From the NCBI RefSeq assembly GCF_036884655.1, contig NC_088345.1, forward strand, positions 30,437,001 through 30,501,000: DNA of 64,000 bases, written 5' to 3'. The position numbers and the translations under genes were made by a program. The notes under the pieces were generated by a model. It did no database searches. It was not told where the DNA came from and saw nothing but the letters and a program-made list of their open reading frames with translations. Positions 34,215-42,653 of this stretch are shown here, piece by piece (position 1 is the first letter of the stretch; each line of letters starts with the position of its first letter). This stretch comes from Musa acuminata AAA Group (lineage: Eukaryota; Streptophyta; Magnoliopsida; Zingiberales; Musaceae).

Positions 34215-35737
34215 TCCTATAATCATCTCTTCTTCTCCTCCATTGTCCCCCCTCCCCACCCCGTCGAGCCTCCCCGGACCCTAACAATCATCTTTCCTCT
34301 CCTCCTCCGCCTCCTCCCCTAGTAGCTCCCCTCAATGATTTAAATGAATGTCCATTGGGAGAAATGGGGGCTAACTTGCAAAATCCTGAAGATGATCCTA
34401 TTCTTTAGGATGACAGTTTGATATGGGGAGAAGCAGTAAAAGCTTTGAGTGTTGAAGAAAAATGAACTTACACATGACAACTCATGAGAACAAGATGAAT
34501 GCAAAAGCCTTAAGTCCATTGCTTCTAATTGTCGAAGAGGGAACTTAATTTGATTAAGATGAACAAGAGGTTGAGTGATACAAATCAGCTGAAAAGGATG
34601 ATAATGACAAACTTGAAGATGTTGAGGATGATGATGTGGACGTTGATGATGATTAATGTTAACGTTTTTTTTTGTCATTTTTGTTATTTGACATGGATAA
34701 TGTAATTTGGTATTTTAAATGAATGAAATTTGATGTGTTATTTCTATTTTAGTGATCATGTTTCTCAATAATGATATATATTTTTAATTTTATTCATGAA
34801 TCATGAGCATCTCAGGTGTTTTGGCACTTTGGCACTTAGCATCTTTGGCTACACTACACCGGCTCGGACTACACAAAAGTTCATCTCTTTGGCCATCAAT
34901 CAAGAGATCCTTGTAAGGTTACCCACTTCTTGTGGACATGATGAGAATCGGGCTCTGATACTAAATATGATGTAGGACAACCTAAATGATATATCATGAG
35001 AGAATTGAGTGAGGGATCGATAATAAATAGAAAAAAAAAAAAGCAAAATGGAGAGAGGAGGCGAGAAAACCCGATTCACAGAAATCGTAACTAAAGAACA
35101 AAGAAAAAGTACCACAATTCAATGATCACTAATTCGGTCGAAAGGACATATCACGCTGGCACAAATTCAAATGGCATCTATGTTAATGTGAACAAACAAC
35201 CAGAAAAGTCAACAAATCTGGCTACTTTCCACAGTTAACCATAAAATGAGGCTGATGCTCAAAGGTCAACAAATCTGGATCCAGAACGAACCACATCTGA
35301 ACTCTATGCCAAATTCTAATTAAGGGGAAATCCACGAAAAGGAACGCTGCCGACGGATCCGAAAAGAAGGGAGGAAAGGGGGGAAGAGAAGAGAGGTACC
35401 AAGGGATGGAGTTGTCAGCAGGGTCGATGATGTTGTCGGGCACTCTCTTGTTGAGGTCCCGGAGGATCTCCTTTAGAGGGCGACAGAATGACGGCGTCAG
35501 GTCGAGTGGCACCACATAATTGGAATTGGGAACCCTGCCTCCGCCGACGGCCCCGCCGGTTTTCTTGGCGCCATTGCCCGACGCACCGGCGCCCTTCTCC
35601 AGCGCTGCCACGATCACTACTGACGCCGATGCCGTCCGCGGCAGCCCGGTGGACGCAAAGCGGAACCGCGCGTCCTTGCCGCCGGCAGCGGCAGTGACCG
35701 GAAAGGCCGATCGAGCAAGGAAGAGGGTGGATTCCAT
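16498..35737 (-). CDS. RAD52-2: Organelle-targeted RAD52-like DNA repair protein (RAD52-2/ODB2 type)
   Basis: Four exons (35737-35400, 33230-33193, 32446-32355, 16644-16498) join in phase with AG/GT borders to a complete 204-residue protein. Residues 1-65 are Ala/Ser/Arg-rich with few acids, as in a plastid or mitochondrial transit peptide. The rest is the conserved plant RAD52 core: NYVVPLDLTPSFCRPLKEIL, LNKRVPDNI, YHANRMLSFYAPGWCGEVRD, VTVVYRVTIRGLDGEAHRES, then AAEELAFCKACARFGFGLHL. Plant RAD52 proteins of this size bind single-stranded DNA and help homologous repair; Arabidopsis RAD52-2 acts in plastids. The start at 35737 is the only ATG giving a transit peptide directly before the core. 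Intron 3 spans 15,710 bp and is full of transposons. The choice between RAD52-1 and RAD52-2 rests on the long N-terminus. Expression across such an intron is not shown by sequence alone. Confidence 0.85.
16645..18336 (-). other. RAD52-like intron 3, part outside transposons
   Basis: AT-rich. A small - strand ORF (17751-17509) includes ARFFLMENYDRIRLHLDG, and a downstream part ends VIQFYRNIDQPMELN. It looks faintly protein-like but I do not recognise it. Nothing else stands out. Confidence 0.4.
19093..19280. mobile_element. 188-bp hAT MITE (family A) in LINE
   Basis: Ends CATGGTTAGTC and, complemented, CAAGGTTCACC; flanks CTTCATTT (19085-19092) and CTTCATTC (19281-19288) match at 7 of 8. The interior has TACCGCCC and CGGTACG blocks as in the other copies. 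Confidence 0.75.
19320..19500 (-). pseudogene. LINE zf-RVT segment
   Basis: On the - strand one frame reads LPTYSCMARFNNAHVSPCHV, then CHLQHDFSNHIFFLCPFA, the Cys/His pattern of the zf-RVT domain that ends plant L1 ORF2 proteins. It lies on the other side of the hAT from the reverse transcriptase part, which confirms that the LINE was split. Confidence 0.65.
20560..21600 (+). repeat. ~142-bp degenerate tandem array in hAT-A intron
   Basis: Units contain GTGATTAGTG, TTTAAT(A/G)ATGAT, TT(G/A)ACC(A/T)ATATT(G/A)G, then (T/A)TTAGG(A/G)TGTTTGA(C/T)AT and TTTATA(G/A)TG(A/G)TGAAA. Copies recur about every 140 bp over roughly 1 kb. It is related to the array at 4040-4700 in the other family-A copy, so it belongs to the element. 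Confidence 0.6.
21700..22541 (+). pseudogene. hAT transposase (family A), N-terminal half
   Basis: Starts ATGGTACCAAAGGAA at about 21708 and shows a BED zinc-finger region (HHWQYIYCDYIGKGGGI, then MHLAGEYPNIAKCKK). It continues through EEYYRATPEPVYDAYEG-like and RHRQPDSQWE-like segments in changing frames with several stops. It ends at TTGGACTCCATGGAC, in the region encoding the conserved (W)TPYAAHC motif, where the family-B element is inserted. Confidence 0.7.
22550..24960 (+). mobile_element. Family-B hAT transposon, 3' truncated
   Basis: Left end CGGTGATTTCAATAGGCGC (22550), then a GGCGC/CGAGGCG-rich subterminal region, a TTGGTTCAATCGAACCAA palindrome (22772-22789), a GC-rich CCGCTGCTC block, an AT-rich block and a BED/DUF659 transposase. 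It lies inside family-A copy 2. The right end is missing where gypsy sequence starts. The 954-bp element at 2167-3120 is its internally deleted relative. Confidence 0.75.
23160..24953 (+). pseudogene. hAT transposase (family B), nearly intact but broken
   Basis: A BED-type finger comes first (VTCIFCDKTTIGGIFRAKHL with NVAACKKC, about 23274-23370), then a Lys/Glu-rich linker. An overlap of two frames at 23595-23647 needs a frameshift or a small intron. The DUF659 domain follows (CSIISDVWTNRRRRSIINFM, IITDNGSNY, 23916-24126), an intron of about 68 bp with a TATCTCAG acceptor near 24232, YWTPYAAHCIDLMLEDI, and a helical region to 24953. There are stops at about 24315 and 24690. The hAT C-terminal dimerisation domain is missing. 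It would have been a nuclear cut-and-paste transposase and is the best preserved one here. Confidence 0.8.
24961..26119 (+). mobile_element. Gypsy-type element, 3' internal remnant
   Basis: No pol motif was seen in any frame. The segment ends with AGTGGGGGAGAA, a polypurine tract, directly before an LTR. The left border cuts the family-B hAT, and no matching 5' LTR is present, so it is a truncated retrotransposon. A - strand ORF at 25335-24955 is Ser/Pro-rich and probably compositional. Confidence 0.55.
26120..26565 (+). mobile_element. Gypsy-type 3' LTR (446 bp)
   Basis: Starts TGTCACGGAC after the polypurine tract and ends GTCTGTGACA, giving TG..CA ends within a TGTCAC/GTGACA inverted repeat. 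Its last part resembles the LTR at 1-478. Confidence 0.7.
26627..28882 (-). pseudogene. LINE endonuclease and reverse transcriptase, broken
   Basis: Downward on the - strand: LIATCAST and DDIPWFLSGDMNYISSP (endonuclease, where L1 proteins have PW..GDFN), then GLGKSPGLGGFMVEFYR (like the KSPGPDGF block of L1 reverse transcriptases), then SFRATHMSCSHLAKAVELYS with FTNLSINKSKYEILLAKG (block after the catalytic site), and GKVILVYSVVNAIPIYMIMN. The pieces are in different frames with stops. The protein would have made LINE cDNA at a nicked target. Confidence 0.75.
29791..30230. other. RAD52-like intron 3, unassigned
   Basis: AT-rich intronic DNA upstream of the LINE; no gene or element recognised. 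A short GAT run is at 30194-30210. Confidence 0.4.
30290..31110. repeat. Inverted-repeat pair with a MITE in one arm
   Basis: The left arm carries TGAGGAATTTGAATATTCAA then GGGAATATGGTGGTAATGTTT (30539-30579); the right arm carries its complement (31064-31104). GGAAAGCCT(G/A)AACATT and complementary GGTTTCAAC..AACCCATCA blocks are also shared. The right arm is split by the 304-bp MITE. The arms are diverged, so this is an old foldback or two opposed copies of one MITE. Confidence 0.5.
30726..31029. mobile_element. 304-bp hAT MITE (family A)
   Basis: Ends CAAGGTATGCAAT and, complemented, CATGGTATGCAAT, flanked by perfect 8-bp duplications GTTTCAAC (30718-30725 and 31030-31037). Its right end (TTCGAATGGTACCGCCC, complemented) matches the 5' end of hAT-A copy 1 at 5187. 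Internal CGGTACGGTACC and TATCACTGTA repeats are present. Confidence 0.85.
31710..32115. mobile_element. Probable degenerate MITE cluster
   Basis: Contains GTGAACCATG near 31752-31761 and AAATCTTG near 32100, both like family-A right ends, with CATGGTACG and CATACCGG inside and a CT-rich block. Left ends and duplications could not be matched, so borders are guesses. The overlapping ORFs are compositional. Confidence 0.35.
32355..32446 (-). CDS. RAD52-2: RAD52-like exon 3
   Basis: Acceptor GCATCACAAG, donor GGCGAG/GTACTT. It encodes WCGEVRDIIFSDNGNVTVVY and RVTIRGLDGE, the beta-strand-rich DNA-binding part of the family. Confidence 0.88.
33193..33230 (-). CDS. RAD52-2: RAD52-like exon 2 (38 nt micro-exon)
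   Basis: Acceptor TTTTTGTAG, donor CCCCAG/GTGAAT. It encodes YHANRMLSFYAP between a split Trp and a split Gly. Only this reading connects exons 1 and 3 in frame. Confidence 0.85.
33770..34665 (+). mobile_element. Degenerate hAT relic with C-terminal coding remnant
   Basis: Starts near CAGTGAAGGCATCGAGCGC and has the CAAGCTTGAACGACCC tandem motif (33950-34010), ACGAATGGTGGTG, a CT microsatellite, and then a + strand reading with DDSLIWGEAVKALSVEE and an acidic end (LEDVEDDDVDVDDD) that resembles the acidic tail of hAT-type transposases. Related to 9890-10360. It lies in RAD52-like intron 1. Confidence 0.45.
34168..34212. repeat. (CT)n microsatellite
   Basis: About 22 CT units in the hAT relic. 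Confidence 0.95.
34940..35140 (-). mobile_element. Possible LTR end with primer-site relic
   Basis: On the - strand, TTAGTATCAGAGCCCGA (about 34947-34964) resembles the TGGTATCAGAGC primer site of plant retrotransposons and follows TGTCCTACATCA-like sequence that could be an LTR end. No coding remnant is attached. Tentative. Confidence 0.25.
35400..35737 (-). CDS. RAD52-2: RAD52-like exon 1 (transit peptide and core start)
   Basis: 112 codons plus TG of the split Trp; donor CCTTG/GTACCT. Locally GC-rich, unlike the AT-rich surroundings. An upstream in-frame ATG at 35911 would add 58 residues, but those lack conservation-like features and may be 5' UTR. Confidence 0.82.
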
Positions 35738-36120
35738 CCGGAGGCGATGGGAAAAGTGAGAGAGGGAGGAGGAAGGGGCGACAAAGAGAGGAAACCGGAT
35801 TTCTCTCTCCCTCAGTGCAGTGAACACGTCTCCCCTCAAGCACAAAGGGAAAATGACCTTTTCCTTGGTTGTTTCCGTCGATCTAAATAAACAATTATGA
35901 GAGCTAGTCACGGCTCTTACCGCCGTAAGAGACTTAGACGATCAAAATGCAACTGTTCATTTGTCGTTAACAGCCGGTCCACCTCCCTCGTGATTCGGTA
36001 ATAACATGGGGCACACGTGGGACCAAGTCACCTCCGCAATAAAAAGACGTGGTCCAGTTCTAAGAGAGGTGCGAGAGTTTTGTTCCCCTCGATGAATTTT
36101 CTAGAATTTTTCTTTTATAT
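35738..36120 (-). promoter_or_regulatory. Upstream region of RAD52-like gene with G-box
   Basis: CACGTG at 36014-36019 lies in ACACGTGG, a G-box/ABRE-like core recognised by plant bZIP and bHLH factors, about 280 bp upstream of the chosen ATG. A TATATATAGA stretch is farther up near 36116-36125. That these drive the gene is inference. Confidence 0.4.
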
Positions 36121-36197
36121 ATAGAGTCCCTCATTTATACTGTTCAAATTCAGAAATTTATTTGTTCATTTATAATTAGATCTGATGTATTATCGGA

Positions 36198-36231
<34 letters not shown>

Positions 36232-37807
36232 TTAACTATATCTAGTATATCGCTATCAAATTAATATTTTAAATATCAAAATTTATTGAATATATTTCAT
36301 TTTAGATTTTAATGATAAAATTAATTAATAAATTTGAATAATTAATATATTATAATAATTAACTAAGATTTGAATGTGTACCATGTGATGACATCACCAA
36401 GTATCGAACAAGAATCATTAATAGTAATATCACCTACGAAGATGGTAGTTACATCGACAAATAATCACTTAATGTAATATCTTTTATTTTTTTAAATTAT
36501 TTATAATATTAATATTTTTAAATTATTTTAATATGAGAATTTATTTAATAATTTTTTATATTAAATAATTTTAATTAAAAGTTTAGTGTTAGGGATCTAA
36601 TTATGAATTGTAAATTTTTTATATTAAATTAGTGGAAAAAAAAAAAAGATAACACATGTGGCACTAGCGAGTGTGCCTCCTCGTATATGCTAACAGCTAG
36701 TGTAATTTCGATACATGTTTGCCACCTTGTATCAATAAGGCTTATCTACACATTTGTAATTGGAGAACAAATGGTAGAATTTTACTTAGTTAATTGCAAC
36801 ATTGACAATAGTATCATCTACCATAACAATATTATTATTCAAGGTTAACTTTTGTGACATGTCAAAGGTTACTATTCAAAATCAACGATAGTATAATGCA
36901 TACCCTAAAATAAAGAAAATTTAAATTTTGTTGGCTCTAATTTTTAAGCCTTTTGTAGGATATAAATATCTGTTCGAGCTTCATAGATGAAATATCTAAT
37001 CCTTTAATTTGTAAATATTATTACTCTTTTTTTTAACCCTTTTTTTTTAACGAAAGGAGTTATTATTCTAAGTATTAGGAGGGAAGAATTCTTTGTAAAA
37101 AGATTGAGTATAAGGTTCTCTGTGTCCGAGTCTTACACACATTGAGTTATAATTAGTATGCTAATAAAAATATAAATAATATATATATGTTATCCTGATA
37201 TAATTTGTGATATTTATAATTTATGAATATGATAAATGATATACTCATGTTTTTTACTCTTAATATTGAAGTGCATGCTTTTCAAAAATGTTATTCTCAA
37301 TGTTCTACGAAATATTAATTGAGCATGCTAAGCATTAATATTTACGTTAAGTATAGTACAACAATCCAAAGTATACTAACGGAGTTTAATACGAGATTGG
37401 GTTATCTTAATATTTAGTGTAGAGTAGAAATACTTATGTTTGATGATCAATTTAAGATCGATAATGTTTTAAATTTTATGATTGTTTACTTTTCACCGTA
37501 TTCATATTGATAGTAGTAATAAAGAATTGAAATGTAACGTCTTACTTTAGTCTTATACATAAAATATAGGTGAAACTAAGAGTAGAGTATTACAAAGTTA
37601 TGATATTAAAGTTACTAGTTTGTCGTCTAGTTCTCAGAACATTTTCCTGATTAATCCCAAGCTGGATGTGATGTGTCAATTGTGAATGAATTTTTAGAAG
37701 TGTTTTCAAAGGACCATACTAGTTTACTACTCAATAGGAAGATTAAATTTATCATAGTCTTAATGTTATGGACTGAACTTATTTCCAAACTATTTTATAG
37801 AATGACA
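36121..37807. other. AT-rich intergenic DNA
   Basis: A short TA run is at 36206-36231. No ORF with recognisable motifs and no clear element ends were seen. Confidence 0.5.
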
Positions 37808-39038
37808 TGTTAAGACCGAAAATGACAAGGGGGAGAGGGTGAATTAGTACTTTAAAAAAAAAATTGATTTTAAAATTTTCATTTAATGAAAATCGATAAT
37901 GAAAGTATGCTTGACTTAGAGTAAGTGAACTAAGCAATTAACTCAGAAAGTAATAGCAATGAAAAATATAACAGAATTACATACCGAATTTATAGTGGTT
38001 CGGTTGTCATGACCTACGTCCACTCCCGATTCCTCTTCCGCCAAGGCCACCGGCATTCACTAACGATCTTCTTTCAATGGGTGAAGATCATCTACTCTCT
38101 TGACAACTCTTTCTCATTTACATAGGTTTAGGAGATAATCTTTATAAGTCTCATACCTCTATTAGAATAATCATAAAACTTTAAGGAGGAGGAGGAGGAG
38201 GACATTTAGCCCTTTTCAAGACTTTTCAACTCAGCATCATAAGGCTTTTTATTCTTTTTTCATACTTTTTCAAGTAGGATAGAGTCGGGTGTTTATAGGC
38301 CCGAATGACTTCAAAAATGAAGCCAAAAAATGTCTCATCTCGGGTTTCCGAGGTACTAGCGGTATCACCGCTTATTAGGTTGACAATTAGTGATATTATT
38401 GCCTAGTATGGATGATACTATCACTTGCCATATTGACACTAGATGGTACCACTATCGGGTCTTTCGGAAGAAGTATATTTCATACTTTTCTAGTTCACAA
38501 GTGGTTCCACCACTTGTTCTTGTTCTAGTAGTGCCACCGCTTAACTTAACCCTAGGTCACTGAATGAGCCTCCCAATGGGCCCAACTCAACCCTAGATGA
38601 GGCCCAAAAGGCCCTTAATTGAGTTAGTATGGTTACACTCAAAACTAACTCAATTTAAGACTTAACTATGATAATTAAGATCCAAACAATTATAAGATAA
38701 TAATTTAAGTTGTCCAGCATGTCATTGGTTCATCTGAACTTTAAGCAAACTTTTGACGCATCAGCCAAACCTTCGGTGTATTGCTCGATCCTTAGTATAT
38801 TGACTCCCACAACACCTTCGGTGTATTGCTTGATCCTTAGTATATTGACTCCCACAACACCCGATCTTAGTGCAATGTCCGATTCTTCGATCCGATGCTC
38901 GATTTTTGACTCCAGCTCAACGTCTAATTCTTCTGCTTTAATTGTCTTGTCTTTTTATGATCAAAGTTAGTTATGCATTATTTCTCTCAAAATATAAACT
39001 CATCAATTGATTTCATTATTAAAATTCGGGATTCAACA
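37808..39038 (-). mobile_element. Old copia-type LTR (copy C1)
   Basis: Complemented, it starts TGTTGAATCCCGAATTTT and ends GGTCTTAACA. It carries the family's GGTTCGGT..GACC..CCACT block and a GGGCCTATAAACACC TATA region. Adjacent sequence (39039 onward) is the complemented polypurine tract, so this is the 3' LTR of a - strand copy. It is diverged from the LTRs of E1 and E2. Confidence 0.65.
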
Positions 39039-39361
39039 ATCTCTCTTTTTTTTATGATGACAACCAATTGATGATAGAGTTTAACTAAACTCTTCATATC
39101 TATTGTGCATTATCATCATAAGTTAAAGTATTACATGTATCATTAATCATATGCAAGACATCATTACTTGTATCATTATTATAAGTTGAAGTATTACATG
39201 CATAATTCCAAATCATCCTATATAATATCAAAATATCAAATCATCATTACTTTAGGTATATTATCATAAGTTGAAGTATTGCATGCATAATTCTAAATCA
39301 TTATGTATAATATCAAACCACCATTACTTTAGGCATATCATGCATGATACATTCTAAAAAC
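39039..39361 (-). mobile_element. Truncated internal part of copy C1
   Basis: Complemented polypurine tract and spacer (ATGATGACAACCAATTGA), then AT-rich DNA with CATAAGTTGAAGTATT(A/G)CATG repeated near 39120, 39180 and 39250. No pol remains before the next LTR. Confidence 0.5.
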
Positions 39362-40044
39362 TGTTAGGATCAAGAGTGACACTAAGAGGGGGTGAATTAG
39401 TGCAGTAAAAAACTTTCACGATTTCAAAGGTCTAGGTTTCAATTAGAACTGATTCCGATAAAAATCGTTTCGTAAGGAGTGTAGAGAAGGCAATAAGAAG
39501 GTAATGTAGTTTGCAGTAATGAAACTTGCATAAATTGAAAAGCAAACCAGAATTTAGAGTGGTTCGGTCTTTGTGACCTATATCTACTTTTAGATTCCTC
39601 CTCCATCGAGGTCACCGGCGTCCACTAAAGGCCTTCCTTCAATAAGCGAAGACCAACCACCTCTTACAATGCTTTCTCCTTTTCATAGGTTTAGGAGAGA
39701 ACCCTTACAAGTCTCACACCTCTCTTAAATGATCTTAAAACTTAGAAAGAGAGAATGAGAACTCTAGCACTTGTTTATAACACTTTTACACTCCAACAAC
39801 TTAAGATTATCTCAATGCTTTCGTGCCCTTTTATGTAGAAAAGGGTGGAGTTTTTATAGGCTCCAATGACTTCAAAAATAGAGCCAAAAAGTATCTAATC
39901 CCGGATTTTCAAGGTCCTGGCGGTACCACCACCTGACAGAGCTCGGAGACCGAGCTCTAGTGGTACCACCGCCTAATAGGGGTGGTACCACCGCTGGCAG
40001 CAAGAACTACCGGTGGTACCACCACCCAGGTCTTCTGGGCGGTG

Positions 40045-40049
40045 CCATC
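40045..40049. repeat. Target site duplication of E1 (CCATC), left
   Basis: CCATC precedes the 5' LTR and recurs directly after the 3' LTR at 48640-48644. Confidence 0.9.
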
Positions 40050-40904
40050 TGTTGAATCTCGTATTTTGATGATGAAACTACTTGATATATGTTTATGATT
40101 TAATCTGCGTTTTGAGTGACGCAGGATGCTTCGATCAGGATGAGACAATTAAAGCAGGAAAATCATGTTGTGCCGAAGGAACATGTCAGAAGATTGGACG
40201 TCGGGCCGGTGGATCGGTCGACGTATCGACAGAAGGCTTCGGGTCGTGGACTCGGGCATCGGGCCAAGAAGAGCGGGTATTGTGCCAAGGATATCGGAGT
40301 TGCGGAGTCAACTGGCCGATTGGGCAATAGGCTGCAGGAGAGGACGATGCGCCGAAGAATCGGACGAAGCGTCGAGGGACCAATGACATGTCGGACAACT
40401 TGGTTAATTGCTTAGGATTAATTGTCTCGATCGAAGTTTTGTTTTGTTGTGCAGGATTAACTACGATGAGAGTAAGACAAGCAGCAGGAGTTGCGCCGGA
40501 GTCAAGATCATGATCACGTTGGGAGTTCGAGAGTTCGACGGAAGTTCGGACGGTCGTCGGAGGTTCAGAGAGAACAGATCCGAGAAGTCCAGAAGCTTGC
40601 CAAGCGAAGCTCGTCGGAACTCGCCAAGTGGATCGTCGCAAAGTCCAGGAGTATGCCGGATGTCCGCAGAAGGATCACCGAGGGTTATCGGTTGATCGAC
40701 GGAAGTTGGCAGGAAACTCGCCGGAAGAAGCGATTGACGCATCGGAGCAAAGCTGCAGAAGTTGTCTTAGAGTTAATCGTAGTTAGCATGATGATTAAGC
40801 ATGAAAATGGGAGGTGATCCCATTAGCTTAATCTTGGGGCAATTGGGCCCCTGAAAAGATTCAAAGTGGGTCGAATGGAGTGAACCATTCGGACCCTGAT
40901 TGCA

Positions 40905-41435
40905 CCAGGAGGTGCAACCGCCCCAGCCAGGAGGTGCAACCGCCTGGGCTGTGGGGTTGGGAGGTGCAACCGCCCCAGCCAGGAGGTGCAACCGCCAGGG
41001 CTGCGAGGCTGGGAGGTGCAACCGCCCCAGCCAAGAGGTTGCACCGCCAGAGCTCAAGTTCCGAGCTCTGCCAGGCGATGCAACCACCGAGCTCAGTCTT
41101 CGAGCTCTGGCAGAGAGGTGCATCAGCCTGAGCTCAGTCTCGAGCTCTGCCAGGTGATGCAATCACCGAGCTCAGTCTTCGAGCTCTGGCAGAGAGGTGG
41201 ATCAGCCTGAGCTCAGCTTGGAGCTCTGCCAGGTGATGCAACCACCGAGCTCAGTTTCGAGCTCTGCCAGGTGATACATTCACCAAGCTCAGTCTTCGAG
41301 CTCTGCCAGGTGATGCAACCATCGAGCTCAGTCTTCGAGCTCTGGCAGAGAGAAGCAATCGGCAGAGCTCAGTCTTCGAGCTCTGCCAGGCGGTGCCACC
41401 TCTCCAGTCGAGAGGTGCAACCGCCTGATCCCAGA
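40905..41435 (+). repeat. GGTGCAACCGCC and GAGCTC arrays in E1 5' LTR
   Basis: First part: GGAGGTGCAACCGCC recurs about six times in 26- or 52-bp units to about 41045. Second part: CGAGCTCAGTCTTCGAGCTC followed by TGCCAGGTGATGCA or TGGCAGAGAGGTG recurs about seven times to 41435. It lies just upstream of the TATA box, in U3. Confidence 0.85.
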
Positions 41436-41494
41436 ATTCTGGGATTTGAACGATTTGATCGTTTTGAGCTCGAATTTTGAATTGGGTTGGGGCC

Positions 41495-41502
41495 TATAAA
41501 TA
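41495..41502 (+). promoter_or_regulatory. TATA box of E1 5' LTR
   Basis: TATAAATA within GGGGCCTATAAATACCCCAC, conserved in the other three LTRs at 47513-47520, 52133-52140 and 58130-58137. The flanking GGGG/CCCC gives it a short palindromic frame. Confidence 0.7.
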
Positions 41503-42217
41503 CCCCACCCATTCAGCACTGAAAAGATACAGACCTATACCGAAATCTTGATCTTTTCTGTGATTCTAAGAGCTCAAAAGTGTTGTAAAGCCTTTAAGTC
41601 TCCTCCTTCTGTTCTTGAAGTTTTCAATTGTAAAGTGAGGAGAGAAAGGTCTGTAAAGGTTGTCTCCTAAGCCTGTCAAAAGGAGAGAAACTGTAAGAGG
41701 GAAGTTTGGCCTTCGCCCATTGAAGGAAGGCACCTAGTTGACGTCGGCAACCTCATCGGTGGAGGAAGCCAAAAGTGGAGTAGGTCAAGGCTGACCGAAC
41801 CACTCTAAATCTCTGGTTTGCGTTTATTTTCGAGCACTTTATCATTACTGCAAACCTCCCTCATCACTACTACTCTCTGCGCTTTCACGAACAAGTTCTA
41901 AGTGCTGTTCTTCCAAATATGCATTCAGACGTAAATTCGTATTTTCATACATTACAGTTTACGTTTACGTTTGATTCTGCAGAACTGTTTTCCGTGCTTT
42001 TACGAACGAGCTTCTTTGCAGTTTACGCTTACATTTTAATCCTATTAATAACTGCAATCTGTCCTCTACGATTTTACAAACGAGTTTCAACATTTAGACG
42101 TAAAACTGCATTCAGACGTAAATCGGCTTTCCTCGCTCAATCATCAGATTTCAGTTCACGTTTACATCTTGTTTTCAACTGCATACTGCCTTCTGCGATT
42201 ATACAAACGAGTTTCAA

Positions 42218-42475
42218 AGTTTAGACGTAAATCTGCGTCTAGACGTAAAACTGCGTTTAGACGTAAATCTGCGTTTAGACGTAAAACTGCGTTTAGACGT
42301 AAAACTACGTTTAGACGTAAATCTGCATTTAGACGTAAAACTGCGTTTAGACGTAAATCTGCGTTTAGACGTAAATCTGCGTTTAGACGTAAATCTGAGT
42401 TTAGACATAAAACTGCGCTTAGACGCAAAACTGCGCTTAGACGCAATCTGCGCTTAGACGCAAACTGCACTTAGA
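42218..42475 (+). repeat. 18-bp tandem array in E1 5' LTR
   Basis: Unit TTTAGACGTAAATCTGCG (or AAACTGCG), about 14 copies, diverging at the right into CTTAGACGCAA. It is continuously open in several frames because 18 is a multiple of three. Both strands therefore give RRK(S/T)AF-like and LRLNA-like peptides that are not genes. Confidence 0.92.
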
Positions 42476-42605
42476 TACAAACTGAGAATTTGCTTTTGCA
42501 TCATAATAGTTTTTGAACGAACGCAGCTTTTGGTGTTTAATCGCTGTAAGATTTCCGCTGCACTAATTCACCCCCCCCCCTCTTAGTGCTCTCGATCCTA
42601 ACAAT

Positions 42606-42617
42606 TGGTATCAGAGC
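42606..42617 (+). other. Primer binding site of E1
   Basis: TGGTATCAGAGC, complementary to the 3' end of plant initiator methionine tRNA, starts two bases after the 5' LTR. Confidence 0.88.
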
Positions 42618-42653
42618 GGGGTATTTCTCATTTCGGATTTACACCCGAGAGAA

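Larger units (their letters stand above)
40050..42603 (+). repeat. E1 5' LTR (2554 bp)
   Basis: TGTTGAATCTCG to CTCGATCCTAACA. Inside, in order: a GC-rich unique part with several ORFs that are open in all copies, GGTGCAACCGCC and GAGCTC arrays (40905-41435), a TATA box (41495), a CACTGAAAAGATAC region likely near the transcript start, an 18-bp array (42218-42475) and a C-tract before the end. Confidence 0.88.

Noticed and set aside
34015..34284. 89-codon Ser/Leu ORF
   Set aside because: Most of it is a CT microsatellite read as SLSLSL.
35735..35911. Upstream in-frame start at 35911 for the RAD52-like protein
   Set aside because: It would put 58 extra residues without transit-peptide character before MESTLFLARS. 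The start at 35737 gives a more typical length and transit peptide.
40110..40820. Several overlapping ORFs (99-151 codons) on both strands, repeated at 46080-46780, 50930-51630 and 56930-57630
   Set aside because: They are inside the LTRs, overlap each other on both strands, and break in some copies. GC-rich, stop-poor LTR sequence explains them.
42218..42475. 18-bp regular repeats that could look like a CRISPR array
   Set aside because: Units are directly adjacent without unique spacers, lie inside an LTR of a plant retrotransposon, and are repeated in the other LTR.
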